Assembly: GCF_041102575.1 (NCBI RefSeq)
Contig: NZ_JBGCUE010000001.1
Coordinates: 310,001-374,000, forward strand
Length of the DNA stretch: 64,000 bases
From: Tenuifilum sp. 4138str
GTDB lineage: Bacteria > Bacteroidota > Bacteroidia > Bacteroidales > Tenuifilaceae
Direction: 5' to 3'
Position 1 is the first letter of the stretch; each line of letters starts with the position of its first letter. Below, in pieces: positions 8,906 through 17,812 of the stretch. A model generated the notes under the pieces. The model made no database searches and was not told the DNA's origin. It saw only the letters and a list, made by a program, of their open reading frames with translations. Both the position numbers and the translations under genes were made by a program.

Positions 8906-10648
8906 TTACTGTTTATTTTGGTTTGGTTCTTTAAACTTATCGCCTGTTTCTTTTAATATAGTCTTCAACCATTCCTCGCGGTATCCAGGTTGCGAGGGGC
9001 TGACAGGATAGCCCCATGGGTTTCGTAAGAATTGGCCGTCTGTTTCTTTTTTTACATTACCATCAATGTACTTTACTAACAGCCAGTTGCTTAGTTCGCT
9101 CCACTTTTGTACCGTGCTATTGGCCGTGTTTACAGAATAATCGGTCAAAAATTCAATGGCAAGTTTAGAGTTGTTTTCCCAAAGTTTTAGGGCTGCTGCA
9201 TCAATTGCAGGGGTATAGGCCTCAAACTTACTTTCTAGTTCATCCTGTAACTTTTTCACATCCTTCATTATTAAGTCGTAGCGCAGGTATGCAAAGTGAG
9301 CTACACGGTTAAACACCCAGAAAGCCGAAGTGGGTGAGTAGGTTAGCATATCGCCATTACCCTCAGAGTAGCTTTCGGGAACTCTGTTTATCCCACAATA
9401 GATTGGAACGTAAACCGTTGAGGCGGCATCGTCAACTCCAAACCAAAAAATTCCTCCTATTGGGTTGGGAAGCCAGTTGCGCATTTGCGCAATAAACGAA
9501 AAGCCTGTCTGTTGAGTGGCCGTTACGCGTTCATGAAAGTAGGTTACACCATCAACTTTCCATGTTAGAGGTCGCCAGCGGTAAGGCAGACCATGGGGAC
9601 CTGCTCCAGCATCCTTGCTCATGTCAAGCTCAGTGCCTTCCAGGTGGTCGCGCTTAAAGTTCATCAAATCCCGTGGGGAGAGTTTTCGGTTAGGTTTTAT
9701 GTAAAGGGGCATTCTATTCTTTAGGTTTTCACCCTTTGCGTAGTCCCAATACTTATCCATTCCATCGCTAGCATGGTTAAAGAAAGCCCAAACCCGGGCA
9801 TCGCAAAAACGGGCACCATCAAAAGTTATTGGGTTATATACATCGCTAAAGCTGAATTCACTGTCGGAGCCGTTAAAGTAACCATGGTTACGGGCATAGC
9901 TAATAACATCGTGCGAGTAAACTGTTTCAACCTCTGGGTTGAAAATAAGGTTTAAGTTTTTGCTGCTAATGGAACTTTTAAGGTTTTCAAGAGGAAATTG
10001 TTGAATTCTTGCCTGGTTTGCATGTGCTGAGATGTAACCATCGGGGATGCGAATGGCCACCCAAACAGCACCCTTATCAATATTAACGTTTTGCTTTGTT
10101 TTTTTATCATACTTGAGGTTGGTTTTCTTAGCAATCATTTCCAGGATCCAAACCTCATTGGGATCGCCAATTGAGAAAGACTCTCCGCTACTTGCATAAC
10201 CGTACTGATCTACAAGTTCAACCATCACCTTAATGGCTTCACGAGCAGTTTTTGCCCTTTGGAGTGCAAGAAACATTAAACTACCATAGTCAACAATGGC
10301 GGTTGAGTCCATCAACTCCTCTATTCCTCCAAAAGTAGTTTCACCTATAGCAACCTGATACTCATTCATAAACCCAATAACCTGGTAGGTTTCGGGGGCC
10401 TGAGGGATTTGCCCAAGGGGCTTGTTTGTTCCCCTATCATAAAGAGTAATCATTGTGCCTGCAGGCCATATGCCACGTGGTTTAAAGTATAACTCCCCAT
10501 ATCTGATATGGGAATCGGCAGCATAGCTAACCATGGTTGAACCATCGGTACTTGCGCCCCGGGTTACCAGGTAGTTGGTACAAGCATTAGCATCAGCCCA
10601 AACTATAACATTCAGACTTAGTAAAATATATGAAAGAAACTGTTTCAT
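8906..10648 (-). CDS. C69 family dipeptidase
   Basis: About 580 residues from ATG 10648; a TTG two codons upstream is the alternative. The N-terminal signal peptide is followed directly by Cys23 in 'ACTNYLVTRGASTDGSTMVS'. In C69 (PepD-like, Ntn-hydrolase) enzymes the maturation-exposed Cys is the nucleophile, and signal cleavage here would expose it. Other family segments are 'YGSLMFLALQRAKTAREAI', 'GESFSIGDPNEVWILEMI' and 'ISAHANQARI'. It is predicted to be periplasmic or outer-membrane facing and to cleave dipeptides. It lies 17 bp upstream of the C10 protease gene on the same strand, suggesting a protein-degradation transcript: the endoprotease makes peptides that this enzyme may finish. 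Confidence 0.9.
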   Translation of the reverse strand: MKQFLSYILLSLNVIVWADANACTNYLVTRGASTDGSTMVSYAADSHIRYGELYFKPRGIWPAGTMITLYDRGTNKPLGQIPQAPETYQVIGFMNEYQVAIGETTFGGIEELMDSTAIVDYGSLMFLALQRAKTAREAIKVMVELVDQYGYASSGESFSIGDPNEVWILEMIAKKTNLKYDKKTKQNVNIDKGAVWVAIRIPDGYISAHANQARIQQFPLENLKSSISSKNLNLIFNPEVETVYSHDVISYARNHGYFNGSDSEFSFSDVYNPITFDGARFCDARVWAFFNHASDGMDKYWDYAKGENLKNRMPLYIKPNRKLSPRDLMNFKRDHLEGTELDMSKDAGAGPHGLPYRWRPLTWKVDGVTYFHERVTATQQTGFSFIAQMRNWLPNPIGGIFWFGVDDAASTVYVPIYCGINRVPESYSEGNGDMLTYSPTSAFWVFNRVAHFAYLRYDLIMKDVKKLQDELESKFEAYTPAIDAAALKLWENNSKLAIEFLTDYSVNTANSTVQKWSELSNWLLVKYIDGNVKKETDGQFLRNPWGYPVSPSQPGYREEWLKTILKETGDKFKEPNQNKQ

Positions 10649-10865
10649 CTCCAATCCCTAATTTATGTTAATCAACAAAAATAGAAAAATATATTTATGA
10701 ACTAATGAGCAATTTCTTAAAATCATGTTTTATAGACAATAGTTCTATTAATGTTGACTAAATCAATATTTCAATTGACATAAAACAGCTGAAAAAATTG
10801 CTTTGGCATGCCATTTGCTTTAACTTGCTTGTATGTTTAATTTAATAACTATAAAATTTAAAGCT

Positions 10866-11951
10866 ATGAAAATGAAAAGGTTCACTTTATTTGCCCTGTT
10901 TTTGGCAGGAATGGTATCTTTTGTTGCCTGCGAAAAGGATGATACAAAAGATTTGAACAAGGATGAAGCACAGCAGCAAATTACCAATGCTGAGCAAGAG
11001 TTGCTAACCAAGAGTGGTGAGATTGTTGCTACCGATGGGTACAAGGTTCAGGAATATTTTGCAACCCAGTTGCCATCGCCATTCTACGTAAAATCGGATG
11101 TTTCAAAAAGTGTTGTACCCTCGCGCTTTCAAAAAGCTTACGAGTTGACTCGTCAGAACCTACTGCTAGAGAACCCTGAAATTGAATTCTATTTTGATTA
11201 TTTTCTTATTGAGGATTTCAGTGAGCTAGTTGGAACCTGGACCTGGACTCCTGATGGGTGGACACATGAATCTTCTCCAACCGACAAGGTTATTGTTAAA
11301 TTCCCTTACCCGGCAAATAATGCTACGAACAACGTAACCATTACCTACTATGACTTTACAACCACCCTGGTTTACGGTGAAACTGTTCCAACTGGTATTA
11401 AGGTTAAAATTGAAAAGGATGGTACCCAGGTGTTTAGCATGGTTTATTCTGCTACCATTGCTAATATGATGAAATACAGCACTAAGGTAACCGTTACTTT
11501 TGGGCCATTTGCAATTTCTAATGAAGAGTCATACGATGCATCAGTAAACAATAAAGTTCTTTTCAGTAAGAACTTTACCTTTAAGAAGGATGGCAAACTC
11601 TTTTATAGTGAGGATGCTGATTTGACCATTACAGTAGTAAGCGAAGAATCGGCCAATATTTTAATTACTGCTAAGCAAATTATTGGTAATCTAGAGTTTA
11701 GACTAAAAATTGAAGCCAACACTAGCGAATTAGAAACAGGCAACCCCAACGATTTGGTTTCGCTATCGCTTTACACAACCAGCGGCGATAAGGTAGGTGA
11801 TTTTGTATGGGTATTGGAGGGTGAAGATTGGGTTCTTTACTTTAAGTTCAATAACGGTGAACAGGTTAAGGCCGAAACACTCATGCCTTCGGTTGCTGAA
11901 AGGTTTAACTCATTCATTGATGATTTGTTTAGTAATCTTTACAGAAAATAA
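10866..11951 (+). CDS. Uncharacterised lipoprotein
   Basis: The 361-residue protein starts at ATG 10866; a start at 10833 would add polar residues before the signal. The N-terminus 'MKMKRFTLFALFLAGMVS' ends in a lipobox-like FVAC with Cys22, followed by an acidic 'EKDDTKDLNKDE' tail. That acidic stretch resembles a Bacteroidota lipoprotein export signal for surface display. The rest is mostly beta-rich with no catalytic motif that I recognise. 'WTWTPDGW' and repeated aromatic Tyr/Trp patterns hint at a beta-barrel-like or sandwich fold. Function unknown. A terminator lies just after the stop. Confidence 0.7.
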   Translation: MKMKRFTLFALFLAGMVSFVACEKDDTKDLNKDEAQQQITNAEQELLTKSGEIVATDGYKVQEYFATQLPSPFYVKSDVSKSVVPSRFQKAYELTRQNLLLENPEIEFYFDYFLIEDFSELVGTWTWTPDGWTHESSPTDKVIVKFPYPANNATNNVTITYYDFTTTLVYGETVPTGIKVKIEKDGTQVFSMVYSATIANMMKYSTKVTVTFGPFAISNEESYDASVNNKVLFSKNFTFKKDGKLFYSEDADLTITVVSEESANILITAKQIIGNLEFRLKIEANTSELETGNPNDLVSLSLYTTSGDKVGDFVWVLEGEDWVLYFKFNNGEQVKAETLMPSVAERFNSFIDDLFSNLYRK

Positions 11952-11973
11952 ATTATTAATAAGAAATAATTAA

Positions 11974-12001
11974 AAGGCTGCATTTTTTGCAGCCTTTTTT
12001 T
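11974..12001 (+). terminator. Rho-independent terminator after the lipoprotein gene
   Basis: Nine-base stem AAGGCTGCA / TGCAGCCTT with a T5 loop and a long T run. It lies about 20 bp after the stop codon. Confidence 0.85.
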
Positions 12002-12011
12002 CATATTTTAC

Positions 12012-12042
12012 TTGACATTTCTTTACCAATGCCTTATATTTA
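12012..12042 (+). promoter_or_regulatory. Candidate promoter of the universal stress protein gene
   Basis: TTGACA at 12012-12017 and TATATTTA at 12035-12042, spaced 17 bp, about 17 bp before the start codon. It looks like a sigma70 promoter and also partly fits the Bacteroidota -7 element (one mismatch to TAnnTTTG). Confidence 0.4.
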
Positions 12043-12058
12043 TTGAAAACTAAAATCT

Positions 12059-13162
12059 ATGGAAGATAAATTAATAGTTATTGCAACCGAAACCAATTCA
12101 AAAGCTTTGGTGCTAAAATCGTACCTCGAGGCAAATGGTGTGGAGTGCTTTCTAAGGAGTGTGAATGTACTCCAGGGAGCCATAGCTGAAGGGGTAAAGG
12201 TGCTAATCAGGGAATCTGATGCTGAAAAGGCATTGAAATTACTATCGGCAATGCATCACGATGAGGAAATCAAAAAGGCAGATCAACAGCTCCGTAAAAT
12301 TCTTGTACCAGTCGATTTTTCAGAGCCATCGCAGAACGCTGCGCGCTACGCAGTTATGCTTGCCTCAAGGTATAATGCTCAAATTAAGTTGCTGCATGTA
12401 TTCAACTCGCCTGTGGTTGATATGATTCCATTTACCGATGTGGCAAGTATTCAAATTGATTTTGACATGAACTACCATGTGCTTTATAACTCAGCAAAGG
12501 AGCGTTTGGTCAAGTTCTATGAAAATCTTTTAGAATTTGCAAAACAAATGGGGTTTGCTGACGTGCAAATAGGATACACTTTACGTGAGGGATATGCCGC
12601 CTACGGCATTATTGAGGCAAGTAAACGCTATAAGCCCGGAATAATAGTTATGGGCACTAAGGGCGAAGGGTACAGGAGTACTGAACTTGTAGGTAGCGTT
12701 GCTGCCGAGGTTTCGGACGAGACCCATATTCCACTGCTTGTTATTCCCGAAAAGGCTGTTCTTAAGGGGGTTGACGAGGTTAAAAAGGTTCTTTACATTA
12801 CCAATTTCGATAATAACGATAATGTTTCAATTCGTAAACTCCTTAAAATTGTTTCACCATTCCAGGTTGAACTACACTGCATTCATGTAACGGACAAATC
12901 AGAATCGCCCGGAATAAATGCTCTTATGGCAACTACCCGTGAATATCTGACAAGTGTTACTTCTAATGTATCAATAAAATGTGATATTATTGTTGGTAAG
13001 GAAACGGATAAGAGTGTTCTTGAATACATCAATAAGAATAGTATTAACCTCGTTGCTCTAACTTCGGTTAAAAGGAATCTGATTTATAAACTCTTTAATC
13101 CATCGTTGGCTAAACGGATGATTTACCAATCGGATGTGCCGGTACTCCTTTTTCACGCATAA
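12059..13162 (+). CDS. DUF2007-universal stress protein, tandem Usp domains
   Basis: 367 residues with three parts. Residues 1-70 resemble DUF2007 ('putative signal transducing protein'), with the typical 'VIATETNSKALVLKSYLEANGVEC' region and 'VLIRESDAEKALKLL'. Residues 80-235 form a full Usp domain starting 'KILVPVDFSEPSQNAARYAV', with the nucleotide-binding glycines in 'VMGTKGEGY...GSVAAEV'. Residues 245-367 are a second, degenerate Usp domain ('VKKVLYITNFDNNDNV', ending 'SDVPVLLFHA') without the glycine signature. Universal stress proteins bind ATP or AMP and respond to stress; the tandem form is cytoplasmic. The gene is monocistronic, with a strong bidirectional terminator after it. Confidence 0.85.
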   Translation: MEDKLIVIATETNSKALVLKSYLEANGVECFLRSVNVLQGAIAEGVKVLIRESDAEKALKLLSAMHHDEEIKKADQQLRKILVPVDFSEPSQNAARYAVMLASRYNAQIKLLHVFNSPVVDMIPFTDVASIQIDFDMNYHVLYNSAKERLVKFYENLLEFAKQMGFADVQIGYTLREGYAAYGIIEASKRYKPGIIVMGTKGEGYRSTELVGSVAAEVSDETHIPLLVIPEKAVLKGVDEVKKVLYITNFDNNDNVSIRKLLKIVSPFQVELHCIHVTDKSESPGINALMATTREYLTSVTSNVSIKCDIIVGKETDKSVLEYINKNSINLVALTSVKRNLIYKLFNPSLAKRMIYQSDVPVLLFHA

Positions 13163-13164
13163 AA

Positions 13165-13192
13165 AAAATGGCCACTACAAGGTGGCCATTTT
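13165..13192. terminator. Bidirectional terminator between usp and yebC-like genes
   Basis: Eleven-base perfect stem AAAATGGCCAC / GTGGCCATTTT with a 6-base loop, A-rich on one side and T-rich on the other. It sits between two convergent stop codons. Confidence 0.85.
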
Positions 13193-13210
13193 GATTATTG
13201 TAATGGACAT

Positions 13211-13927
13211 TTACTCAATAGCCATATTGTGAAACACATTTGTTACGTCCTCATCTTCTTCAATTTTCTCAATGAGTTTTTCAACCTCTGCCTGCTGTTC
13301 GGGCGTGAGTTTTTTGGTGTCGTTAGGGATTCGCTCAAACTGGAAGCTAATAATGCTTAACCCTTTTTCTTCGAGAAATTTCTGTATAGGCCCAAACTGG
13401 GTGAACTCAGCAAATAGCATTATGGTTTCATCCTCAGCAAATACCTCCTCAACTCCAAAGTCAATGAGTTCAAGTTCTAAATCCTCCATTGATATATTTG
13501 GGTTTTTGGCAACCTTGAATGAGCACTTTCGTTCAAAGATGAAATCGAGCATACCAGTAGTTCCAAGCGAACCTCCGTACTTGTTAAAGTAGCTACGAAC
13601 ATTAGCCACAGTTCTTGTAGGGTTATCAGTTGCCGTTTCAACCAAAATGGCTATGCCATGGGGGCCATAACCCTCGTAAACAACTTCCTTGTAATCCTTG
13701 GTGTCTTTATCGGTTGCTCTTTTAATGGCACGCTCAACATTTTCCTTAGGCATGTTCTCGGCCTTTGCATTCTGGATTAAAAGCCGGAGTTTAGGGTTAG
13801 TTTCCGGATCGGGTCCGCCGGCTTTTGCGGCCATGGTTATTTCTTTTCCTAGCCTGGTGAACACCCTTGCCATGTTTCCCCAGCGCTTCAACTTGCGTGC
13901 TTTTCGGTATTCAAATGCTCTTCCCAT
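13211..13927 (-). CDS. YebC/PmpR family DNA-binding regulator
   Basis: 238 residues, the normal family length. The family-defining N-terminus is 'MGRAFEYRKARKLKRWGNMA', followed by 'KAGGPDPETNPKLRLLIQNA' and 'NMPKENVERAIKRA'. A central 'YEGYGPHGIAILVE' and the C-terminal 'FERIPNDTKKLTPEQQ' with an acidic tail complete the three domains. It is a cytoplasmic protein. Members bind DNA as regulators, and some (YebC2/TACO1 branch) also relieve ribosome stalling at proline runs. Which branch this belongs to cannot be settled here. Confidence 0.92.
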   Translation of the reverse strand: MGRAFEYRKARKLKRWGNMARVFTRLGKEITMAAKAGGPDPETNPKLRLLIQNAKAENMPKENVERAIKRATDKDTKDYKEVVYEGYGPHGIAILVETATDNPTRTVANVRSYFNKYGGSLGTTGMLDFIFERKCSFKVAKNPNISMEDLELELIDFGVEEVFAEDETIMLFAEFTQFGPIQKFLEEKGLSIISFQFERIPNDTKKLTPEQQAEVEKLIEKIEEDEDVTNVFHNMAIE

Positions 13928-14038
13928 TTTGTGAAAAGTTGTTAGTTCAATTTAACTGCAAACGTATATTTTTTTGGCTATTCGACCAACCATTCTTAAA
14001 TCTTTTTGTTTTCTTTGTGTTGCGTATTTTTTGTAGAT

Positions 14039-16855
14039 ATGAGTAGTTACAAGGGTTTAACCGATAGTGAGGTTATTCAAAGTAGGAATTTGCATGGTGC
14101 GAATATCATTACACCGCCGCCTCAAACTCCATGGTGGAAACTATTACTTGAAAAGTTTGAGGATCCTATTATTAAGATTCTCATTGTAGCCGCCATTATT
14201 GCAATTGCTATTGGCATAACTAATGGCCATTACTTGGAGGGTGTTGGGATTATTGTGGCTATTCTATTGGCTACGATCATGGCATTTATAAATGAGTACA
14301 AAGCATCAAAAGAGTTTGAACTGCTCAATAATGTAAACGATGAGCTTCCGGTAAAGGTTATTCGGAACGGTGGGGTAACATCGGTCCCTAAGCGCGATGT
14401 GGTAGTTGGCGATATTGTTATTGTTGATCGTGGTGATGAAATTCCCTCGGATGGGGTTCTTTTAGAATCGGTTTCGCTAATAGTGAACGAGTCATCCCTT
14501 ACCGGTGAGCCATCCACAAACAAAACCTCAATACCAACCGATAGCTTTAAAACAACATATTCACCCAACCAGGTTCTTAAAGGCACTACGGTTACTGATG
14601 GTCATGGCATATACCGTACAACAGCTGTAGGCGATAGTACTGAAATTGGTAAAACAGCCCGAGCGGCCACCGTTGAGGTAAATAACCCAACCCCTTTAAC
14701 CAAGCAGCTTCAAAAGCTGAGCGAGTACATCAGCTCAGCTGCATTCTTTATAGCAATCCTGGCATTTGTAATACTCACTGTTTTTGATTTGATAAATCCA
14801 GCTAACAGCTATACCCTTGAGCAGGAGTATATTCTGGCTGTAACAGTAATTGCCATTATCATTTTACTGGCCAAGTACTGGGTTCCTTCAGTAAATGCAA
14901 TTCTTAGCTGGATAAAGTTGTCAGCTAAAATTCATCTACCTTACCCCAATAATACGAGGCGACAGATGCTTGTGCTACTAGCATCGGCAATGTTACTGGT
15001 TTTAATGGGATTGGTAATAGCGGTTTTATTAAACATCGATATTTTTAATACATCGGTGGTGCTTGATAGTAATCTGTTAAGTCACCTGCTTAGCTACTTT
15101 ATGGTATCCATGACCCTAATAGTTGTTGCTGTTCCTGAAGGTCTCTCAATGAGCGTTACCCTAAGCCTTGCCTACAGCATGCGCAAAATGACCGCTGAGA
15201 ACAACCTGGTACGAAAACTTCAAGCAACTGAAACCATGGGGGCTGCTACGGTAATATGTACCGATAAAACCGGAACACTAACCCAGAACCGTATGCAGGT
15301 TATTGAGTGGGATTTTCAGGGTGATACGGGAAGCAATGAACTTCCGATTCTTGTAAAATTATCGTTGGCTGTAAATTCTACGGCTCATATCGATTTCTCG
15401 CATGAACCATATACCATTGTTGGAAATCCTACCGATGGTGCCCTTTTACTTTGGCTTTACCAGAAAGGTATCGATTATCGTGTGCTTCGCGATGGTTTTA
15501 CAACTTTAGCTCAGCATCCTTTTTCATCGGAAAAAAAGTACATGTTAACCCTGGGGCAATCTACTGACTTTGAGGGGAAGTTACTTTTGGTTAAAGGCGC
15601 ACCCGAAAAGGTTATGTCCATGTGCGAACCCCAATCGCTTAGTAGCAGTGTACTGGAAAAACTAAGGGGATTTCAGGTAAAGGCATTGCGAACTATTGCA
15701 TTTGCCTATTCCAAGAGTGTAGTTGATAGCATTGCCGATTCTGATATGCCTCAGGGCTTAACATTCCTCGGAATTGTTGGTATTGCTGACCCATTGCGCG
15801 ACGATGTTCCTACTGCAATAAGTGAGTGCCATATGGCTGGTATCGATGTTAAGATGGTTACAGGCGATAACCAGGATACTGCAATTGCTATTGGCAAAAA
15901 TGCTGGATTACTGGCCAGCAATGCTGAACATGCATCCATTTCGGGCCCCGATTTTGAAAAACTTCCCGACGATGAGGCTTTAAGGGTGTTGCCCGGTATA
16001 AAAGTGATGTACAGGGCTCGACCTACTGACAAGTTGCGGATGGTATCGCTACTTCAAAGGTTACATAATGTTGTTGCCGTTACAGGTGATGGTACTAATG
16101 ATGCCCCGGCCCTTAACCAGGCCGATGTGGGTTTAGCAATGGGTTCAGGAACCCAGGTGGCCAAAGATGCCTCCGATATTATCCTTTTGGACGATTCGTT
16201 CTCAAGCATTGTAAATGCAACCCGCTGGGGTAGGGCTCTTTACCAAAACATTCAGAAATTCCTGTACTTCCAGCTTACCATAAATCTTGTTGCTGTTGCA
16301 ATTGTGCTAACTGGGCCATTTACTGGGTTCGATTTACCCTTAACTGTTACCCAGATGCTTTGGGTTAACCTGATTATGGACACCTTTGCAGCTCTTGCAC
16401 TAGCCACTGAACCACCACATTCTGAGGTAATGAAAAAGAAACCTCGGTCACCCCATGAGTTTATTTTGAGTTCTGCTATTTTTAGGTATCTAATAACCAC
16501 AGCAGTTTTATTTTACTTAGTTCTGGTTGGCTTACTAATTTACTTAAAGCATGATGAAGGTTTTAGTGATAGGGATCTCACAGGCTTCTTTAATGTGTTT
16601 GTTTTAATGCAGTTCTGGAACCTTTTTAACGCACGAAGGTTGTTCGGTGGTGTTGGTGTGTTTAGCTTTTCGTCCAATAAACTATTTGTTGCTATTGCCA
16701 CAATAATTCTGTTAGGACAATTTGCAATAGTACAGTTTGGTGGCGAAGTTTTTAGAACAGTTCCACTAACCGGTAAGGAATGGCTAATTCATATTATTGC
16801 TACCATGCCTGTGCTGATTTTTGGTTACTTAGCAAAAAAGATCATAAAAATTTAA
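14039..16855 (+). CDS. Calcium-translocating P-type ATPase (PMCA/IIB-like)
   Basis: 938 residues from ATG 14039; a possible earlier start at 14006 has a non-conserved N-terminus. It pumps cations, probably Ca2+, out of the cytoplasm using ATP. Visible parts are the actuator 'NESSLTGEPS', the ion-binding 'VVAVPEGLSMSVTLSLAYSM' (PEGL at 366-369), the phosphorylation site 'CTDKTGTLTQN' (D409), 'VTGDNQDTAIAIG' and 'AVTGDGTNDAPALNQADVG'. The C-terminal membrane helices include 'VTQMLWVNLIMDT'. Between M3 (about 233-255) and the PEGL helix lie about 110 residues with two extra hydrophobic segments (about 264-280 and 309-331), which is longer than in SERCA or plain bacterial Ca2+ pumps. Confidence 0.88.
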   Translation: MSSYKGLTDSEVIQSRNLHGANIITPPPQTPWWKLLLEKFEDPIIKILIVAAIIAIAIGITNGHYLEGVGIIVAILLATIMAFINEYKASKEFELLNNVNDELPVKVIRNGGVTSVPKRDVVVGDIVIVDRGDEIPSDGVLLESVSLIVNESSLTGEPSTNKTSIPTDSFKTTYSPNQVLKGTTVTDGHGIYRTTAVGDSTEIGKTARAATVEVNNPTPLTKQLQKLSEYISSAAFFIAILAFVILTVFDLINPANSYTLEQEYILAVTVIAIIILLAKYWVPSVNAILSWIKLSAKIHLPYPNNTRRQMLVLLASAMLLVLMGLVIAVLLNIDIFNTSVVLDSNLLSHLLSYFMVSMTLIVVAVPEGLSMSVTLSLAYSMRKMTAENNLVRKLQATETMGAATVICTDKTGTLTQNRMQVIEWDFQGDTGSNELPILVKLSLAVNSTAHIDFSHEPYTIVGNPTDGALLLWLYQKGIDYRVLRDGFTTLAQHPFSSEKKYMLTLGQSTDFEGKLLLVKGAPEKVMSMCEPQSLSSSVLEKLRGFQVKALRTIAFAYSKSVVDSIADSDMPQGLTFLGIVGIADPLRDDVPTAISECHMAGIDVKMVTGDNQDTAIAIGKNAGLLASNAEHASISGPDFEKLPDDEALRVLPGIKVMYRARPTDKLRMVSLLQRLHNVVAVTGDGTNDAPALNQADVGLAMGSGTQVAKDASDIILLDDSFSSIVNATRWGRALYQNIQKFLYFQLTINLVAVAIVLTGPFTGFDLPLTVTQMLWVNLIMDTFAALALATEPPHSEVMKKKPRSPHEFILSSAIFRYLITTAVLFYLVLVGLLIYLKHDEGFSDRDLTGFFNVFVLMQFWNLFNARRLFGGVGVFSFSSNKLFVAIATIILLGQFAIVQFGGEVFRTVPLTGKEWLIHIIATMPVLIFGYLAKKIIKI

Positions 16856-16923
16856 AATGGTACATAGTGAGTAGCGTGCGATATCATTTTTTACTTAATT
16901 TGTATTAAATAAAAGTAATTGCA

Positions 16924-17388
16924 ATGAAATCTCGGATTATTACTCAACGAGCAGAAATTGAACAGGTTATCAATTCGGTTGATGTTTGCCACATTGGTAT
17001 GGTCGATTTGGAGGGAAACCCTTATGTTTTACCCTTTAACTTTGGATATGATCAAGGTATTCTTTACTTTCATTCAGGTCCTGAAGGTAGAAAGATAGAT
17101 ATTTGGAAACATAACCCAAGCGTATGTGTAGCTTTTAGTTCCGACTACCATTTACGCTACCAGCATGAGGATGTTGCTTGCTCATGGTCAATGAAGTACC
17201 GTAGCGTTCTTATTTACGGTAAGGTTGAGGAAATAACTAGTTTAGATGAAAAGAGGAAATGTATGAATATTATCATGAAAAAATATTCTGGTCGCGATAA
17301 TTTTGAGTATAGTATGCCAGCCATTATGAATGTAAAAGTATTCAGAGTGACTCCTGAAAAGGTTGAAGGAAAGGCTTACGGATACTAG
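16924..17388 (+). CDS. Pyridoxamine 5'-phosphate oxidase-family flavoprotein, NimA-like
   Basis: 154 residues forming a single split-barrel FMN-binding domain. Characteristic parts are 'VCHIGMVDLEGNPYVLPFNF', 'LYFHSGPEGRKIDIWKHNP' and 'YRSVLIYGKVEEI'. 'FHSGPEGRKID' is the pattern of the NimA / nitroimidazole-reductase-related branch rather than true PdxH, so it is more likely a small FMN reductase or flavin-binding protein than a vitamin B6 enzyme. It is cytoplasmic. It stands alone, with 68 bp upstream and a 113 bp gap downstream. Confidence 0.8.
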   Translation: MKSRIITQRAEIEQVINSVDVCHIGMVDLEGNPYVLPFNFGYDQGILYFHSGPEGRKIDIWKHNPSVCVAFSSDYHLRYQHEDVACSWSMKYRSVLIYGKVEEITSLDEKRKCMNIIMKKYSGRDNFEYSMPAIMNVKVFRVTPEKVEGKAYGY

Positions 17389-17501
17389 CGAAATCCAGCA
17401 ATATTTTGAAAACACTTTTCATCAAAAAAAATATCAATTATTACTTGTTTTTTAAGAAATGGTTTATATTTATATGGAAAAATTGTAGTTAATATTTTGA
17501 T

Positions 17502-17783
17502 ATGGCCAGCGTAAAAGATCTTAAAAAGGACATCAAGCAAATGGTAAAACATTTGCTTGACGAGTGCTATACCCAATTAACATATTCTGAGCCAATATCT
17601 AAGGAGCGGATTCTTGACATCATTTCCGATATAATGGTTTTAGAACAGGAAACCATTTCAAAAATCTCAAAAAAAACATACCAAAGGGGCGAATCAACCA
17701 AAGTTGATTACCAGAAAATAGCCAATGATTTTTACGACGAAGTGGTTGAACTTGCTGAACGCATTAACTCCCTGGATGAGTAA
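17502..17783 (+). CDS. Small conserved helical protein, function unknown
   Basis: 93 residues, highly charged and predicted almost entirely helical, with no signal peptide or membrane segment. It starts 'MASVKDLKKDIKQMVKHLLD' and ends 'ELAERINSLDE'. The central 'TYSEPISKERILDIISDIMV' suggests a short helical bundle. I do not recognise a named family; it looks like the small conserved hypothetical proteins frequent in Bacteroidota. It is convergent with the metalloprotease gene, with only 29 bp between the stop codons. Confidence 0.65.
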   Translation: MASVKDLKKDIKQMVKHLLDECYTQLTYSEPISKERILDIISDIMVLEQETISKISKKTYQRGESTKVDYQKIANDFYDEVVELAERINSLDE

Positions 17784-17812
17784 TTCCCTGTTTGTGGGTT
17801 ATTAGGTTAAAG

